Shown here piece after piece: positions 11,272-24,615 of a stretch of 64,000 bases of DNA. The stretch lies in contig NC_081407.1 in assembly GCF_030272615.1 (NCBI RefSeq), forward strand, positions 147,065,744 to 147,129,743, given 5' to 3'. Source of the DNA: Cryptomeria japonica. Its lineage: Eukaryota; Streptophyta; Pinopsida; Cupressales; Cupressaceae. The position numbers were made by a program, and so were the translations under genes. Under the pieces are notes generated by a model that saw nothing but the letters and a program-made list of their open reading frames with translations, was not told the DNA's origin and ran no database searches. How positions within the stretch are numbered: position 1 is the first letter of the stretch; every line of letters begins with the position of its first letter.

Positions 11272-13216
11272 TGTTAGTGAACAAATTTGTCCTCCTGAAA
11301 TACCTTCCCAAATGACTCCTAGATGCCCAAAAGTTGCAAAACAAACTGAAACTAACAATTGAGTCACTTGCAATGGAGATGTGCAAGTACTCTCCGAATT
11401 TTGATGAGAAGATATAGCTCCCTTCGTTTGGTTTGCAAGGAATTAAATATGAGTTATGTCTTTCACGAGAAAACAGAAAGCTAGTTTAACATCCACCCGT
11501 CACCATGGTGTGAACACAATTTTTTTAATTTAAAAGTAAAAGAAAAGATTAAATAGACAATGCAAAGCCCATCTATTGAATCTTCTAACTAAAAGATAAC
11601 AAAGCAAAGATTTTAAATATAATTTTTAGGTAGCTGCATGAATGAAATTCAAAGCTTTCATCATCGCCATTCACACAAACAAATTGCACAGGATTGTATA
11701 AAAAGAGGACTCAAACAACACAAATATTGGCTCAATCAGAAGGAAAAATATCTTAAATTCAAAGCTTTACATATATTCCCTCCTTTTCTTTCAACACAAA
11801 ATAAACAGATCAAAGTCCATGTTACCCCTCTACAGCCAAAATAATGTCTGAAAATATAAATACTCTCTTCCTTTGCCCTGTTACAATTCAGAAAATAGAA
11901 AATTATTGCCCTCTCCTGTAGCACACATACTGCTGGAAAAAGAACCCTTCTTTTCCTCTTTCTTTGCATATTTATATTTTCTTTTTCTCTTAGTGAGACA
12001 CTTTCGGTTCCAAAAACTGAATCTTGGCATATCATATGCTGATAGTTGGATATAATAATTGTCTTCATTCTTTCATCTCTTTCATATTTGATATGTATTA
12101 TTTATACACTTTCTTGGCTTCAATGTAATCTGTATTATAATGTTTTAATCTAAAAACATTATAACTTAAAATATATAAGCTTTATGAATTAATTATGGGC
12201 TCCATCATTGCAAATATAAGTCGTGCCTTGCTAATATTTGAAGACAAGAAACTCGGTTGCTATTGGTCACCTTGGATAGACTTGCACTCACTCAACCATA
12301 TCTTTTCAAGGAGACGTAATTCGGTTAATCATTTCTGGGGAACTATGTGCAACTTGCCTGTGCACAACATAATCAAAACTAGGAAAAATCCAATAGTAGA
12401 ACAAAAAGATATGCCCCCCGAGACATGACGATTTTTCTGTCACAAAAATCAGAAAATGTTCTTTGTTCTAGACTTGTATTTTGTTAAGTGTATCTTGCAT
12501 ACCAAATTAAATTTCCACAATTCCTTTGGTGAGAACTTATAAAAATAGGCTTCATAAAACATATCCGAAATCCAGCATGATCTAATGATTGAAGTGAGAG
12601 ATATACCCCCTACACAGAGACTAATTTTGCTATCTCAGAAAATTTGTATTTATAGGCTGCATTGAAAATTATTAACATTCTCATGCTAACTCTTTCACAA
12701 TCCTCTAGGAAAAATAATCAAATGCTACCTGAGTAAATGGTGAATCAATATTCCTCTTCTAAACTTTTGTTGGTTGACCAAATTTGTCCACTGATTTCTT
12801 TGCCTTTCTATTTTGGTTGCGCGTTGAACCTTTGAATTTCATCGAACCTTTTGAACATCACTGAACTGTTTGAGCTAGGTTCAAACGGTTCACATTCTAG
12901 AGAAGAGTATATGAAACATCATCCGCGAAACGGAAATAGAGCTAATGCAAAACACTTGATATGAATGTTAGCCTGAAAATGTCTTAGACACAACTTAGAA
13001 CCTACAGTACCTAAATGAACACTACGAGCTCTGTACAAGATGGTTCAAGGGGTTCATGAGGTTCAACAATCCATTGAAACTTAACACTAAGGATCTATAA
13101 ATGATTTACAAGCGGATTATGGATTGAACCAACAAATTTTAAACAAGACAAGGACTCAACTAAAAATTTTGCAAGGTGACTCACTCTTGTTATGAGGGAC
13201 GAATGACAAGGTAACA
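11272..13216 (-). repeat. element T LTR 2 (1,945 bp)
   Basis: Second LTR of the array, bounded by TGTTAG and GTAACA exactly like LTR 1. It is flanked on both sides by internal sequence, not by target duplications. Confidence 0.85.
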
Positions 13217-13497
13217 TTGCCTCTAATTGGGGACTGACACTATAAAGGACTAGGAGAATCTAGAATGTCTTTGGAAATGATTAGTGCCTAGCCATTGGGC
13301 AACAGAGTCAAGAAAAACAAAGCACATGGAGCTTCTTACAGAGGGCAGAGGCAACAAGGAAAAACTAACAAGCAAAAACCCACACTAAACCAAGGCTGAA
13401 AATTAAGACAAGCTACACCTAGATCACACAAAAAATATTATTTGCAAAAATATACAGGTAGGAAAATCCCACCATGAAAACTGGAGCCAAGAACTTC

Positions 13498-14903
13498 TTA
13501 CACAAAACCATCGACCGGTTGGGAGAAGAAGGAGCCTTTTCAAAAAAATGGCTTGTGTTCAAATGAAGCAAACCAAAACCATGCTCTTCTGATAACTTCT
13601 TCAATGCTAAACACCAAACTAACAATATACAGGAACTTTGTGAATATACATTCATGCCCAAAAAGCAATGTTTCATCATGAACTTCTAAAATTTTTGGAA
13701 ACATCTACACAGTACTTCTCAAATAATGTTCTATTTCTGGCTGAAAAAAGTAATGCTCAGAAATTCCTAGGGAAAAGGCTACATCATTCTCACAATCGCC
13801 ACTATTAAGACTATCATTCTTAAAATAATTTTCAGCATTTGAACTAATCTCAAAATCGAGAGACACTTCATCATGCATGGCCTCCAACTTAGCTGAATCA
13901 ACTTCAACATCTTTTAATGAAATTAAATCTGCAAATTCCCTATCCAAACTTAATGCATGAAATAGATTAATACCTGAATCCTTCTCCTTTAAATCCCCTT
14001 CTTCAATGGATGACAAGAACTTCTCTATGATCTCTTCTTCACAAAAAGAAGTACTATCCAAACTGGCCAACAGTTCTTGGGTGTGTAACACTTCATGAGT
14101 TTGACCATTATTTTGTTTCACTTCTGAATTTTCTTTTTCAATCAGATTTACAGAATGGGAAACATCTTTATCAAGACATGATTCCTCCTTATTGGTAACA
14201 CAATCTTCATTAGGAAGACATAATATTGTTGTACTATCAAAATGAAATGATTCTACGAAGGACTCATTACAAACTTTTAAACATAAAGAATCATTTTCAT
14301 CAACTTCATGTATAATATTGAAAGCTTTGTACTCTGGTTGCATGTAAATCTGAAAATTTTCATCCTTTATACTTTTTGGAAATAGATAAGTTTCTATACT
14401 ATCAAAAGAGAAAGTTTCTATTTCTGGGTAAGAGAAAGACCTCAAAAAACCTTTTTCATTCAAGCTCGTTGGTTCTCCAATGTTGTCTTGATTATTCTCA
14501 CTCACCATTATCTGACTTGCATGAGACTGAACTATTTCTTGCTGAAATTCTTGCTCATTCATGACAAGGTAATTGTAGGGGTGAGATGAAACTGAGATAA
14601 CTAGAGCCTCATCATCATCAAATTTTAATTCTTGTTTCAGCTACAATATTTTCTTTGCATAAACTTGCAAGACTCTTGTCTTTTCTTTCAATTCTTTAAA
14701 TTTGTGAAATCTGATGCAAGACTTCTCCATAGAAGAGTGGATGCATGATCATCTTCCACACTTATATTATTTCTAATCGCATGAGAAATACTTTCTTTGT
14801 AATGCTCCAAGAAGTAATGTAGCATTTTATCATCTATTGCAATAATTTCCAAGATCAAAGGATCTGGTCTTTTCCCTTTTCTCATTGCTCTTGCCTTGAG
14901 CAT
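13498..14903 (-). pseudogene. element T internal frame, copy 2
   Basis: Same frame as copy 1. A one-base deletion near 14716 shifts the frame after LLWRSL, and a CAG-to-TAG change lies near 14641. From 14562 to 13705 it is then open for 285 codons, the longest undamaged stretch of any copy, ending at a TAG after HYLRSTV. Copies 1 and 3 have the same TAG; copy 4 has CAG there and reads on for about 70 codons. It is therefore unclear whether the ancestral protein ended at this point. The open stretch is strongly acidic and has no detectable domain. Confidence 0.6.
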
Positions 14904-15015
14904 GATGTTTATATACAGAGTCACCAATCTCCTACATAGAGATAAATCTAAAAATATGAGGAAACAAAATGCACTAGTCTTTGATTTTGAATCCCTAGCA
15001 GAGTCGCAAAAAATC

Positions 15016-16943
15016 TGTTAGTGAACAGATTTGTCCTCTTGAAATACCTTCACAAATGACTCCTAGATGCCCAAAAGTTGGAAAACAAACTAAAACTAAT
15101 AGTTGAGTCACTTGCAATGGAGATGTGCAAGTGCTCTCTGAATTTTGATGAGAAGATATAGCTCCCTTCGTTTGGTTTGCAAGGAATTAAATATGAGTTA
15201 TGTCTTTCACCAGAAGACACAAAGGTACTTTAACATCCACCCATCACCATTGTGTGAACACAAATTTTTGGATTTAAAACTAAAAGAAAAGATTAAACAG
15301 ACAATGCAAAGCCCATCTATTCGATCTTCTAACTAAAAGATAACAAAGGGAAGATTTTAAATATAATTTTTAGGTAGGTGCATGAATGAAATTCAAAGCT
15401 TTCATCATCACCATTCACACAAACAGATTGCACAGGATTGTATAAAAACAGGACTCAAACAACACAAAGATTGGCTCAATCAGAAGGAAAAATATCTTAA
15501 ATTCAAAGCTTTACATATATTCCCTCCTTTTCTTTTAACACAAAATAAATAGATCAAAGTCCATGTTACCCTTCTACACCCAAAATAATGTCTGAAAATA
15601 TTAATACTCTCTTCCTTTGCACTGTTATAGTTCAAAAAATAGAAAATTATTGCCCTCTCCTATAGCACACAAACTACTGGAAAAAGAACCCTTCTTTTCC
15701 TCTTTCTTTGCATATTTATCTTTTCCTTTTCTCTCAATGAGACACTTTCGGTTCCAAAAACTGAATCCTTGTATATCATATGCTGACAGCTGGATATAAT
15801 AACTGTCTTCATTCTTTCATCTCTTTCATATTCGATATGTATTATTTAAACACTTTCTTGGCTTCAATGTAATCTTTATCATAATGTTATAATCTAAAAA
15901 CATTATAACTTAAAATATATAAGTTTTATGAATTAATTATGGGCTCCATCATTGCAAATATAAGTTGTGCCTTGCTAATATTTGAAGATAAGAAACTCAG
16001 TTGCTATTGGTCACCTTGGAAAGACTTGCACTTAGTCAACCATATCTTTTGAGGGAGACGTAATTCAGTTAATCACTCTTGGGGAACTGTGCACAACTTT
16101 CCTATGCACAACATATCCAAAACTAGAAAAAATCCAACGGTGGAACATAAAGATATACCCTCGAGACATGACCGTTTTTCTATCACAAAAATTAGAAAAT
16201 GTTCTTTGTTCTAGACTAGTATTTTGTTAAGTGTATCTTGTAGACCACATAGAATTTCCACAATTCCTTTAGTGAGAACTTATATAAATAGGCTTTATAA
16301 AACATATCTAAAATCCACCATGATGCAATTATTGAAGTGAGAGATATACCCCCTACACAAAGACTGATTTCGCTATCTCAGAAAACTTATATTTATAGGC
16401 TACATTGAAAATTATAAACATTCTTCGTGCTAACTCTTTCACAATCCTCTAGGAAAAATAATCAATTGCTGCCTGAGTAAATGGTGAATCAATATTCCTC
16501 TTCTAAAATTTTTATTGGTTGACCAAATTTGTCCACTAATTGCTTTGCGTTTCCAATTTGGTTGCGCATTGAACCTTTTGAACATCACTGAACTCTTTGA
16601 ACTAGGTTCAAATGGTTCATAGTCTGGAAAAGAGTATATGAAATATCATCCACGACTGTGAAATAGAGCTGTTGCAAAACACTTGATATGAATGTTAGCT
16701 TGAAAATGTCTTAGACATAACTTAGAACATGCGGTACCTAAATGAACACTACGAACTCTATTCAAGATGGTTCAAGGGGTTCATGAGGTTCAATGGAACA
16801 TTGAAACTTAACACTAAGGATCTAGAAATGATTTACAAGTGGATTATGGATTGAAACAACAAATTTTAAACAAGACAAGGACTCAACTAAAAATTTTGCA
16901 AGGTGACTCACTCTTGTTATGAGGGACGAATGACAAGGTAACA
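15016..16943 (-). repeat. element T LTR 3 (1,928 bp)
   Basis: Third LTR, with TGTTAG and GTAACA ends. It is slightly shorter because of small deletions, for example near 16560 and 16965 relative to the other copies. Confidence 0.85.
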
Positions 16944-17213
16944 TTGGCTCTGATTGCAGACTGGGATTGGAGAATCCAGAATGTCTTTGGAAGAGATCAG
17001 TGCCTAGCCATTGGGCAACAGAGTCTAGAAAAACAAAGCATATGGAGCTTCTTACAGAGGGTAGAGGAAACCAGGAAAAACTAACAAGCCAAAACCCACA
17101 CTAAACCAAGGCTGAAAATTAAGACAAGCTACACCTAGATCACACCAAAAATATTATTTACAAAAATATATAGGTAGGAAAATCCCACCATGAGAACTGG
17201 AGCCAAGAACTTC

Positions 17214-18620
17214 TTACACAAAACCATCCACCGGTTGGGAGAAGAAGGAGCCTTTTCGGAAAAATGGCTTGTGTTCAAATGAAGCAACCCAAAACCATGC
17301 TCTTTTGATAACTTCTTCAATGCTGAACACCAAACTAACAATATGAAGGAACTTTGTGAATACACATTCATGCCTAAAAAGCCATGTTTCATCATGACCT
17401 TCTAAATTTTCTGGAAACATCTACACAGTACTTCTCAAATAATGTTCTATTTCTAGCTGAAAAAAGTAATGCTCAGAAATTCCTAGGAAAAAGGCTGCAT
17501 CATTCTCACAATCGCCACTATTAAGACTATCATTCTTAAAATAATTTTCAGCATTTGAACTAATCTCAGAATTGAGAGACACTTCATCATGCATGGGCTC
17601 CAACTTAGCTGAAACAACTTCAACATCTTTTACTGAAATTAAATCTGCAAATTCCCTATCCAAGCGTACAACATGAAATAGATTAATACCTGAATCCTTC
17701 TCCTTGAAATCCCCTTCTTCAATGGATGACAAGAACTACTCTATGATATTTTCTTCACAAAAAGAAGTACTATCCAAACCGGCCAATAGTTCTTGGGACT
17801 GCAACACTTCATTAGTTTGACCATTATTTTATTTCATTTCTGAATTTTGTTTTTCAATCAAATTTTTGAAATGGGAAACATCTTTATCAAGACATGATTC
17901 TACCTTATTGTTAACACAATCTTCATTAGGAAGACATAATATTGCTGTACTGTCAAAATGAAATGATTCTACGAAGGACTCATCACAAACTTTTAAACAT
18001 AAAGAATCATTTTCATCAACTTCTTGTATAAGATTGAAAGCTTCGTACTCTGGTTGCATGTAAATCTAATAATTTTCATCCTTTATACTTTTTGGAACAA
18101 GATAACTTTCCATACTATCAAAACTAAAAGTTTCTATTTCTGAGTAAGAGAAAGACCACAAAAAACCTTTTTCATTCAAGCTCACATGTTCTCCAATGTT
18201 GTCTTGATTATTCTCACTTACCATTGTCTGACTTACATGAGACTGAATTGTTTCTTGCTAAGCTTTTCGCTCATTCATGACAAGGTAATTGTAGGGGTGA
18301 GATGCAATTGAGATGACTGGAACCTCATCATCATCAAATTTTAATTCTTCTTTTAGCTGCAATAATTTCTTTGCAAAAACTTGCAAGACTCTTGTCTTTT
18401 CTTTCAATTCTTTCAATTTGTGAAATCTGATGCAAAGACTTCTCCATAGAAGAGTGGATGCATGATCATCTTCCACACTTATATTATTTCTAACAGCACG
18501 AGAAATACTTTCTTTGTAATGCTCCAAGAAGTCATGCAACATTTTATCATCTATTGCAATAATTTCCAACATCAAAGGATCTAGTCTTTTCCCTTTTCTC
18601 ATTGCTCTTGCCTTGAGCAT
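17214..18620 (-). pseudogene. element T internal frame, copy 3
   Basis: The N-terminal 120 codons are open from the ATG at 18620 and include LWRSLCIRFHKLKELKEK. A TAG after NERKA, a stop after KDENY, a stop near 17830, a stop near 17735, and the TAG after LRSTV then interrupt it. The last 68 codons (17420-17214) are open and end FFSQPVDGFV. A GTAAG immediately after this could be either a stop context or a splice donor. No known domain. Confidence 0.6.
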
Positions 18621-18732
18621 GATGTTTATATACAGAGCCGCCAATCTCTTGCACAGAGATAAAACTAAAAATCTGAGGAAACAAAATGCAGTAGTCTTTG
18701 ATTCTGAATCCCTACCAGAGTCGCCAAAAATC

Positions 18733-20669
18733 TGTTAGTGAACAGATTTGTCCTCCTGAAATACCTTCACAAATGACTTCTAGATGCCAAAAAGTTGGAA
18801 AACAAACAAAAACTAATAGTTGAGTCACTTGCAATGGAGATGGGCAAGTGCTCTCTAAATTTTGATGAGAAGATACAACTCCCTTCTTTTGGTTTGCAAG
18901 GAATTAAATATGAGTTATGTCTTTCACCAAAAGACACAAAGACACTTTAACATCCACCCATCACCATGGTGTGAATGCAAATTTTTGGATTTAAAACTAA
19001 AAGAAAAGATTAAATAGACAATACAAAGCCCATCTATTCAATCTTCTTACTAAAACATAATAAAGGGAAGATTTTAAATATAATTTTCAGGTAGGTGCAC
19101 GAATGAAATTCAAAGCTTTCATCATCACCATTCACACAAACCGATTGCACATGATTGTATAAAAAGAGGACTGAAACAACACAAAGATTGGCTCAATCAA
19201 AAGGAAAAATATCTTAAATTCAAAGATTTACATATATTCCCTCTTCTTTTAACACAAAATAAATAGATCAAAGTCCATGTTACTCCTCTACACCCAAAAT
19301 AATGTTTGAAAATATTAATACTTCCTTTGCCCTGTTACAATTCAAAAAATAGAAAATTATTGCCCTCTCTTGTAGCACACAGAATGCTGGAAAAAGAACC
19401 CTTATTTTCCTCTTTCTTTTCATATTTATCTTTTCTTTTTCTCTCAGTGAGACACTTTCGGTTCCAAAAACTGAATCTTGGCATATCATATGCTGACAGC
19501 TAGATATAATAATTGTCTTCATTCTTTCATCTCTTTCATATTCGATATGTATTATTTAAACACTTTCTTGGCTTCAATGCAATCTTTATCATAATGTTTT
19601 AATCTGAAAACATTATAACTTAAAATATATAAGTTTTATGAATTAATTATGGGCTCCATCACTGCAAATGTAAGTCGTGCCTTGCTAATATTTGAAAACA
19701 AGAAACTCGGTTGCTGTTGGTCACCTTGGATAGACTCACACTCAGTAACCATAACTTTTGATGGAGACGTAATTTGGTTAATCGCTCCAGGGGAATTGTG
19801 CGTAACTTTCCTATGCATACATATCCAAAACTGGGAAAAATCCAATGGTGGAACAAAAAAATATGCCCCCCGCGACATGACGGTTTTTTTGTCACAAAAA
19901 TCAGAAAATGTTCTTTGTTGTAGATGTGTATTTTGTTAAGTGTATCTTGCAGACCACATTGAATTTCCACAATTCCTTTGGTGAGAACTTATAAAAATAG
20001 GCTTCATAAAACATATCCGAAATCCAGCATGATGCAATGATTGAAGTGAGAGATATATCCCCTGCACAGATACTGATTTTTCTATCTAAGAAAATTTGTA
20101 TTTACAGGCTGCATTGAAAATTATAAACATTCTTCATGCCAACTCTTTCACAATCCTCTAGGAAAAATAATCAATTGCTCCCTGAGTAAATGGTGAATCA
20201 ATATTCCTCTTCTAAAATTTTGTTGGTTGACCAAATCTGTCCACTGATTGCTTTGCCTTACCATTTTGGTTGTGCTTTGAACCTTTGAATTTCATCGAAC
20301 CTTTTGAACATCACTGAACTGTTTGAACTAGGTTCAAATGTTTCATAGTCTGGAGAAGAGTATATGAAACATCATCCGGGACTGTGAAATAGAGCTGTTG
20401 CAAAACACTTGATATGAATGTTAGCCTAAAAATGTCTTAGACACAACTTAGAACCTGCGGTACCTAAATGAACAATATGAACACTATTCAAGATGGTTCA
20501 AGGGGTTCATGAGGTTCAACAAACCATTGAAACTTAACACGAAGGATCTATAAATGATTTACAAGCAGATTATGGATTGAACCAATGAATTTTAAACAAG
20601 ACAAGGACTCAACTAAAAATTTTGCAAGGCGACTCACTCTTGTTATGAGGGACGAATGCCAAGGTAACA
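18733..20669 (-). repeat. element T LTR 4 (1,937 bp)
   Basis: Fourth LTR, with TGTTAG and GTAACA ends. The TATA box carries a substitution here. Confidence 0.85.
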
Positions 20670-20967
20670 TTGGCTCTGATTGGGGACCAAGACTATAAAG
20701 GACTAGGAGAATCAAGAATGTCTTTGGAAGAGATTAGTGCCTAGCTATTGGGCAACAGAGTCAAGAAAAAAAAAGCACATGGAGCTTCTTGCAGAGGGCA
20801 GAGGCAACAAGGAAAAACTAACAAGCCAAAACCCACACTAAACCAAGGCTGAAAATTAAGACAAGCTACACCTAGATCACACCAAAAATATTATTTACAA
20901 AAATATACAAGTAGGAAAATCCCACCATGAGAACTGGAGACAAGAACTTCTCACACAAAACTATCCA

Positions 20968-22356
20968 CTAGTTGGAAGAAGAAGAATCCTTTTCAGAAAA
21001 TGGCTTTTGTTCAAATGAAGCAACCCAAAACCATACTCTTCTGATAACTTCTTCAATGCTGAACACCAAACTAACAATATGTAGGAACTTTGTGAATACA
21101 CATTCATGCCCAAAAAGCCATGTTTCATCATGAACTTCTGAATTTTCTGGAAACATCTGCACAGTACTTCTCAAATAATGTTCTATTTCTGGCTGAAAAA
21201 AGTAATGCTCAGAAATTCCTAGGGAAAAGGCTGCATCATTCTCACAATCGCCACTATTAAGACTATCATTCTTAAAATAATTTTCATCATTTGAACTAAT
21301 CTCGGAATCAAAAGACACTTCATCATGCATGGACTCCAACTTAGCTGAAACAACTTCAACATCTTTTACTGAAATTAAATTTGCAAATTCCCTATCCAAA
21401 CTTAATGCATGAAATAGATTAATACCTGAATCCTTCTCCTTGAAATCCCCTTCTTCAATGGATGAAAAGAACTTCTCTATGATCTCTTCTTCACAAAAAG
21501 AAGTACTATCCAAACCGGCCAACAGTTCTTGGGACTGCAACACTTCATCAGTTTGACCATTAATTTGTTTCATTTTTGAATTTTCTTTTTCAATCAGATT
21601 TTCAGAATGGGAAACATCTTTATCAAGACATGATTCCACCTTATTGTTAACACAATCTTCATTAGGTAGACATAATATTGTTGTACTATCAAAATGAAAT
21701 GATTCTATGAAGGACTCATCATAAATTTTTAAACATATAAAATCATTTTCATCAGCTTCATGTATAAGATTGAAAGCTTCATACTCTGGTTGCATGTAAA
21801 TCTAAAAATTTTCATCCTTTATACTTTTTGGTACAAGATAAGTTTCCATACTATCAAAACTAAAAGTTTCTATTTCTGGGTAAGAGAAAGACCTCATAAA
21901 ACCTTTTTCATTCAAGCTCGGAGGTTCTCCAATGTTGTCTTGATTATTCTCACTTACCATTGTCTGACTTGAATGAGACTGAACTGTTTCTTACTGAACT
22001 TCTCGCTTATTCATGATAAGGTAATTGTAGGTGTGACATGAAACTGAGATGACTGGAGCCTCATCATCATCAAATTTTAATTCTTCTTTCAGCTATAATA
22101 TTTTCTTTGCATAAACTTGCAAGACTCTTGTTTTTTCTTTCAATTCTTTCAATTTGTGAAATCTAATGCAAAGACTTCTCCATAGAAGAGTGGATGCATG
22201 ATCATCTTCCACACTTACATTATTTCTAACAGCACGAGAAATACTTTCTTTGTAATGCTCCAAGAAGTCATGCAAAATTTTATCATCTATTGCAATAGTT
22301 TCCAAGATCGAGGGATCTGGTCTTTTCCCTTTTCTCATTGCTCTTGCCTTGAGCAT
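20968..22356 (-). pseudogene. element T internal frame, copy 4
   Basis: This copy has stops after VYAKKIL (near 22095), after REVQ (near 21990) and after KDENF (near 21800). From 21795 to 20968 it is open for 275 codons. It is the only copy with CAG where the others have TAG after LRSTV, so it reads through into FPENSEVHDETWLFGHECVF and a hydrophobic, aromatic C-terminal segment (HIVSLVFSIEEV, WFWVASF). This shows that the C-terminal segment can belong to the same protein. The C-terminus differs from the other copies (SEKDSSSSN). Confidence 0.6.
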
Positions 22357-22468
22357 GATGTTTATATATAGAGTCACCAATCTCCTGCATAGAGATAAAT
22401 CTAAAAATCTGAGGAAACAAAATGCACTAGTCTTTGATTCCGAATCCCTAGAAGAGTTGCCAAAAATA

Positions 22469-24359
22469 TGTTAGTGAATAGATTTATCCTCTTCAAATAC
22501 CTTCACAAATGACTCCTAGATGCCCAAAAGTTGGAAAACAAATTGAAACTAATAGTTGAGTCACTTGCAATGGAGATGTGCAAGTGCTCTCTAAATTTTG
22601 ATGAGAAGATATAGCTCCCTTCATTTGGTTTGCAAGGAATTAAATATGAGTTATGTCTTCCACCAGAAGACACAAAGGCACTTTAACATCCACCCATCAC
22701 CATGGTGTGAACACAAATTTTTGGATTTCAAACTAAAAAAAAAGATTAAATAGACAATGCAAAGCCCATCTATTTGATCTTCTAACTAAAAGGTAACAAA
22801 GGGAAGCTTTTAAATATAATTTTCAGGTAGGTGTGAGAATGAAATTCAAAGCTTTTATCATCACCATTCACACAAACAGATTGCACAAGATTGTATAAAA
22901 AGAGGACTCAAACAACACAAAGATTGGCTCAATCAGAAGGAAAAAAATCTTAAATTCAAAGATTTACATATATTCCCTCCTTTTCTTTCAACACAAAATA
23001 AACAGATCAAAGTCCATGTTACCCCTCTACACGTAAAATTTTGTCTTAAAATATGAATACTCTCTTCCTTTGCCTTTTTTCAATTCAAAAAGCAGAAAAT
23101 TATTGCCCTCTCCTATAGCACACAGACTACTGGAAAAAAACCCTTATTTTCATATTTCTTTGCATATTTATCTTTTCTTTTTCTCTCAATGAGACACTTT
23201 CAGTTCCAAAAACTGAATCTTGGCATATCATATGCTGACAACTGGATATAATATCTGTCTTCATTCTTTCATCTCTTTCATATTCGATATGTATTATTTA
23301 AACACTTTCTTGGCTTGAATGTAATCTTTATCATAATGTTTTAATCTGAAAACATTATAACTTAAAATATATAAGTTTTATGAATTAATTATGGGCTCCA
23401 TCATTGGAAATATAAGTTGTGCTTTGCTAATATTTGAAGACAAGAAACTCAGTTGCTGTTGGTCACCTTGGATAGTCTAGCATTTAGTCATCCATATCTT
23501 TTGAAGGAGACATAATTCGGTTAATCACTTCAAGGGAACAGTGGGCAACTTGCTTGTGCACAACATATCAAAAAGTGGGAAAAACCAAACAGTGGAACAA
23601 AAAGATATGCCCCCTGAGACATGATGGTTTTTCTGTCACAAAAATCAGAAAATGTTCTTTTTTCTAGACTTGTATTTTGTTAAGTGTATCTTGCAGACCA
23701 GATTGAATTTCCACAATTCCTTTAGTGAGAACTTATAAAAATAGGCTTCATAAAACATATCTAAAATCCAGCATGATCCAATGATTGTAGTGAGAGATAC
23801 ACCCCTTGCACAGAGACTAATTTTTCTATCTTAGAAAATTTATATTTATAGGCTGCATTGAAAATTATAAACATTCTTCCTGCTAACTCTTTCACAATCC
23901 TCTAGGAAAAATAATCAATTGCTGCCTGAGTAAATGGTGAATCAATATTCCTCTTCTAAACTTTTGTTGGTTGACCAAATTTGTCCACTGATTGCTTTGC
24001 CTTTCCATTTTGGTTGCACATTGAACCTTTGAATTTCATCGAACCTTTTGAACATCACTGGACTGTTTGAACTAGGTTCAAATGATTCACAGTCTAGAGA
24101 AGAGTATATGAAACATCATTTGCGACTGTGAAATAGAGTTTCTGCAAAAAACTTGATATGAACACTACAAACTCTATTCAAGATGGTTCAAGAGGTTCAT
24201 GAGGTTCAACAGACCATTAAAACTTAACACTAAGGATCTAGAAATGATTTGCAAGTGGATTAGGGATTGAACCAATGAATTTTAAACAAGACAAGGACTC
24301 AACTAAAAATTTTGCAAGGCGACTCACTTTTGTTATGAGGGACAAATGACAAGGTAACA
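22469..24359 (-). repeat. element T LTR 5 (1,891 bp), 5' LTR in the minus orientation
   Basis: Right-hand terminal LTR. It ends GTAACA directly against the ATAAG target duplication at 24360-24364. A deletion near 24160 makes it the shortest of the five. Confidence 0.85.
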
Positions 24360-24364
24360 ATAAG

Positions 24365-24615
24365 TTATCTATAGTCACAATTTTGTTTTTGAGGAGAATC
24401 CAAGAAAAGATATTGACCTTTGGGATAATGTTATTGATACAGGCCTTAGCCCAAACAGGGCTTGTGGAGATCTAATTTTGAGACATAATAGAAAATGCAA
24501 AAGAAACCAAATACTTACCAGAAGGATCAACTTTCCATACTTTCAGGTCATCTGAATGGTCCGCACAGATCAAATTAAGGAGAGTTTGCAGAGGGAGTAG
24601 CTCCAGAATGATTTG
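24365..24615 (-). pseudogene. LINE, upstream part (end of RT and start of zinc-binding region)
   Basis: The minus strand reads DDLKVWKVDPSGKYLVS, a stop, then PVWAKACINNIIPKVNIFSW and KNKIVTIDNL. This is the typical W-x-x-DxSGxYSV ... IPKxxxFxW ... TxDNL passage between reverse transcriptase and zinc-binding region in plant LINEs. It joins the segment at 7524 in frame once element T and one copy of its target duplication are removed (TIDNL then CKRGFHLPN). It is cut on the right by the LTR of element C at 24616. The upstream LINE domains are not in the window. Confidence 0.8.

Larger units (their letters stand above)
7525..24359 (-). mobile_element. element T: tandem array of five LTRs and four internal regions
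   Basis: A 16,835-bp block starts TGTTAG and ends GTAACA and is flanked by the 5-mer ATAAG (7520-7524 and 24360-24364). Inside, five copies of a 1.9-kb LTR (7525, 11272, 15016, 18733, 22469) alternate with four internal regions of about 1.8 kb, giving a period of 3.72-3.75 kb. Minus orientation is supported by a primer-binding site next to the LTR, a TATA box in the LTRs, and the internal reading frame. The internal regions lack gag, protease, reverse transcriptase and integrase, so the element is non-autonomous. No clear polypurine tract is seen. One target duplication around the whole array suggests a single integration enlarged by unequal recombination, or integration of a multimer. It sits in the zinc-binding region of a LINE. 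Confidence 0.85.

Noticed and set aside
7525-24359. Satellite array or tandemly duplicated host gene
   Set aside because: The terminal TG...CA, the single ATAAG duplication, the primer-binding sites and the alternation of LTR and internal parts show a retroelement array.
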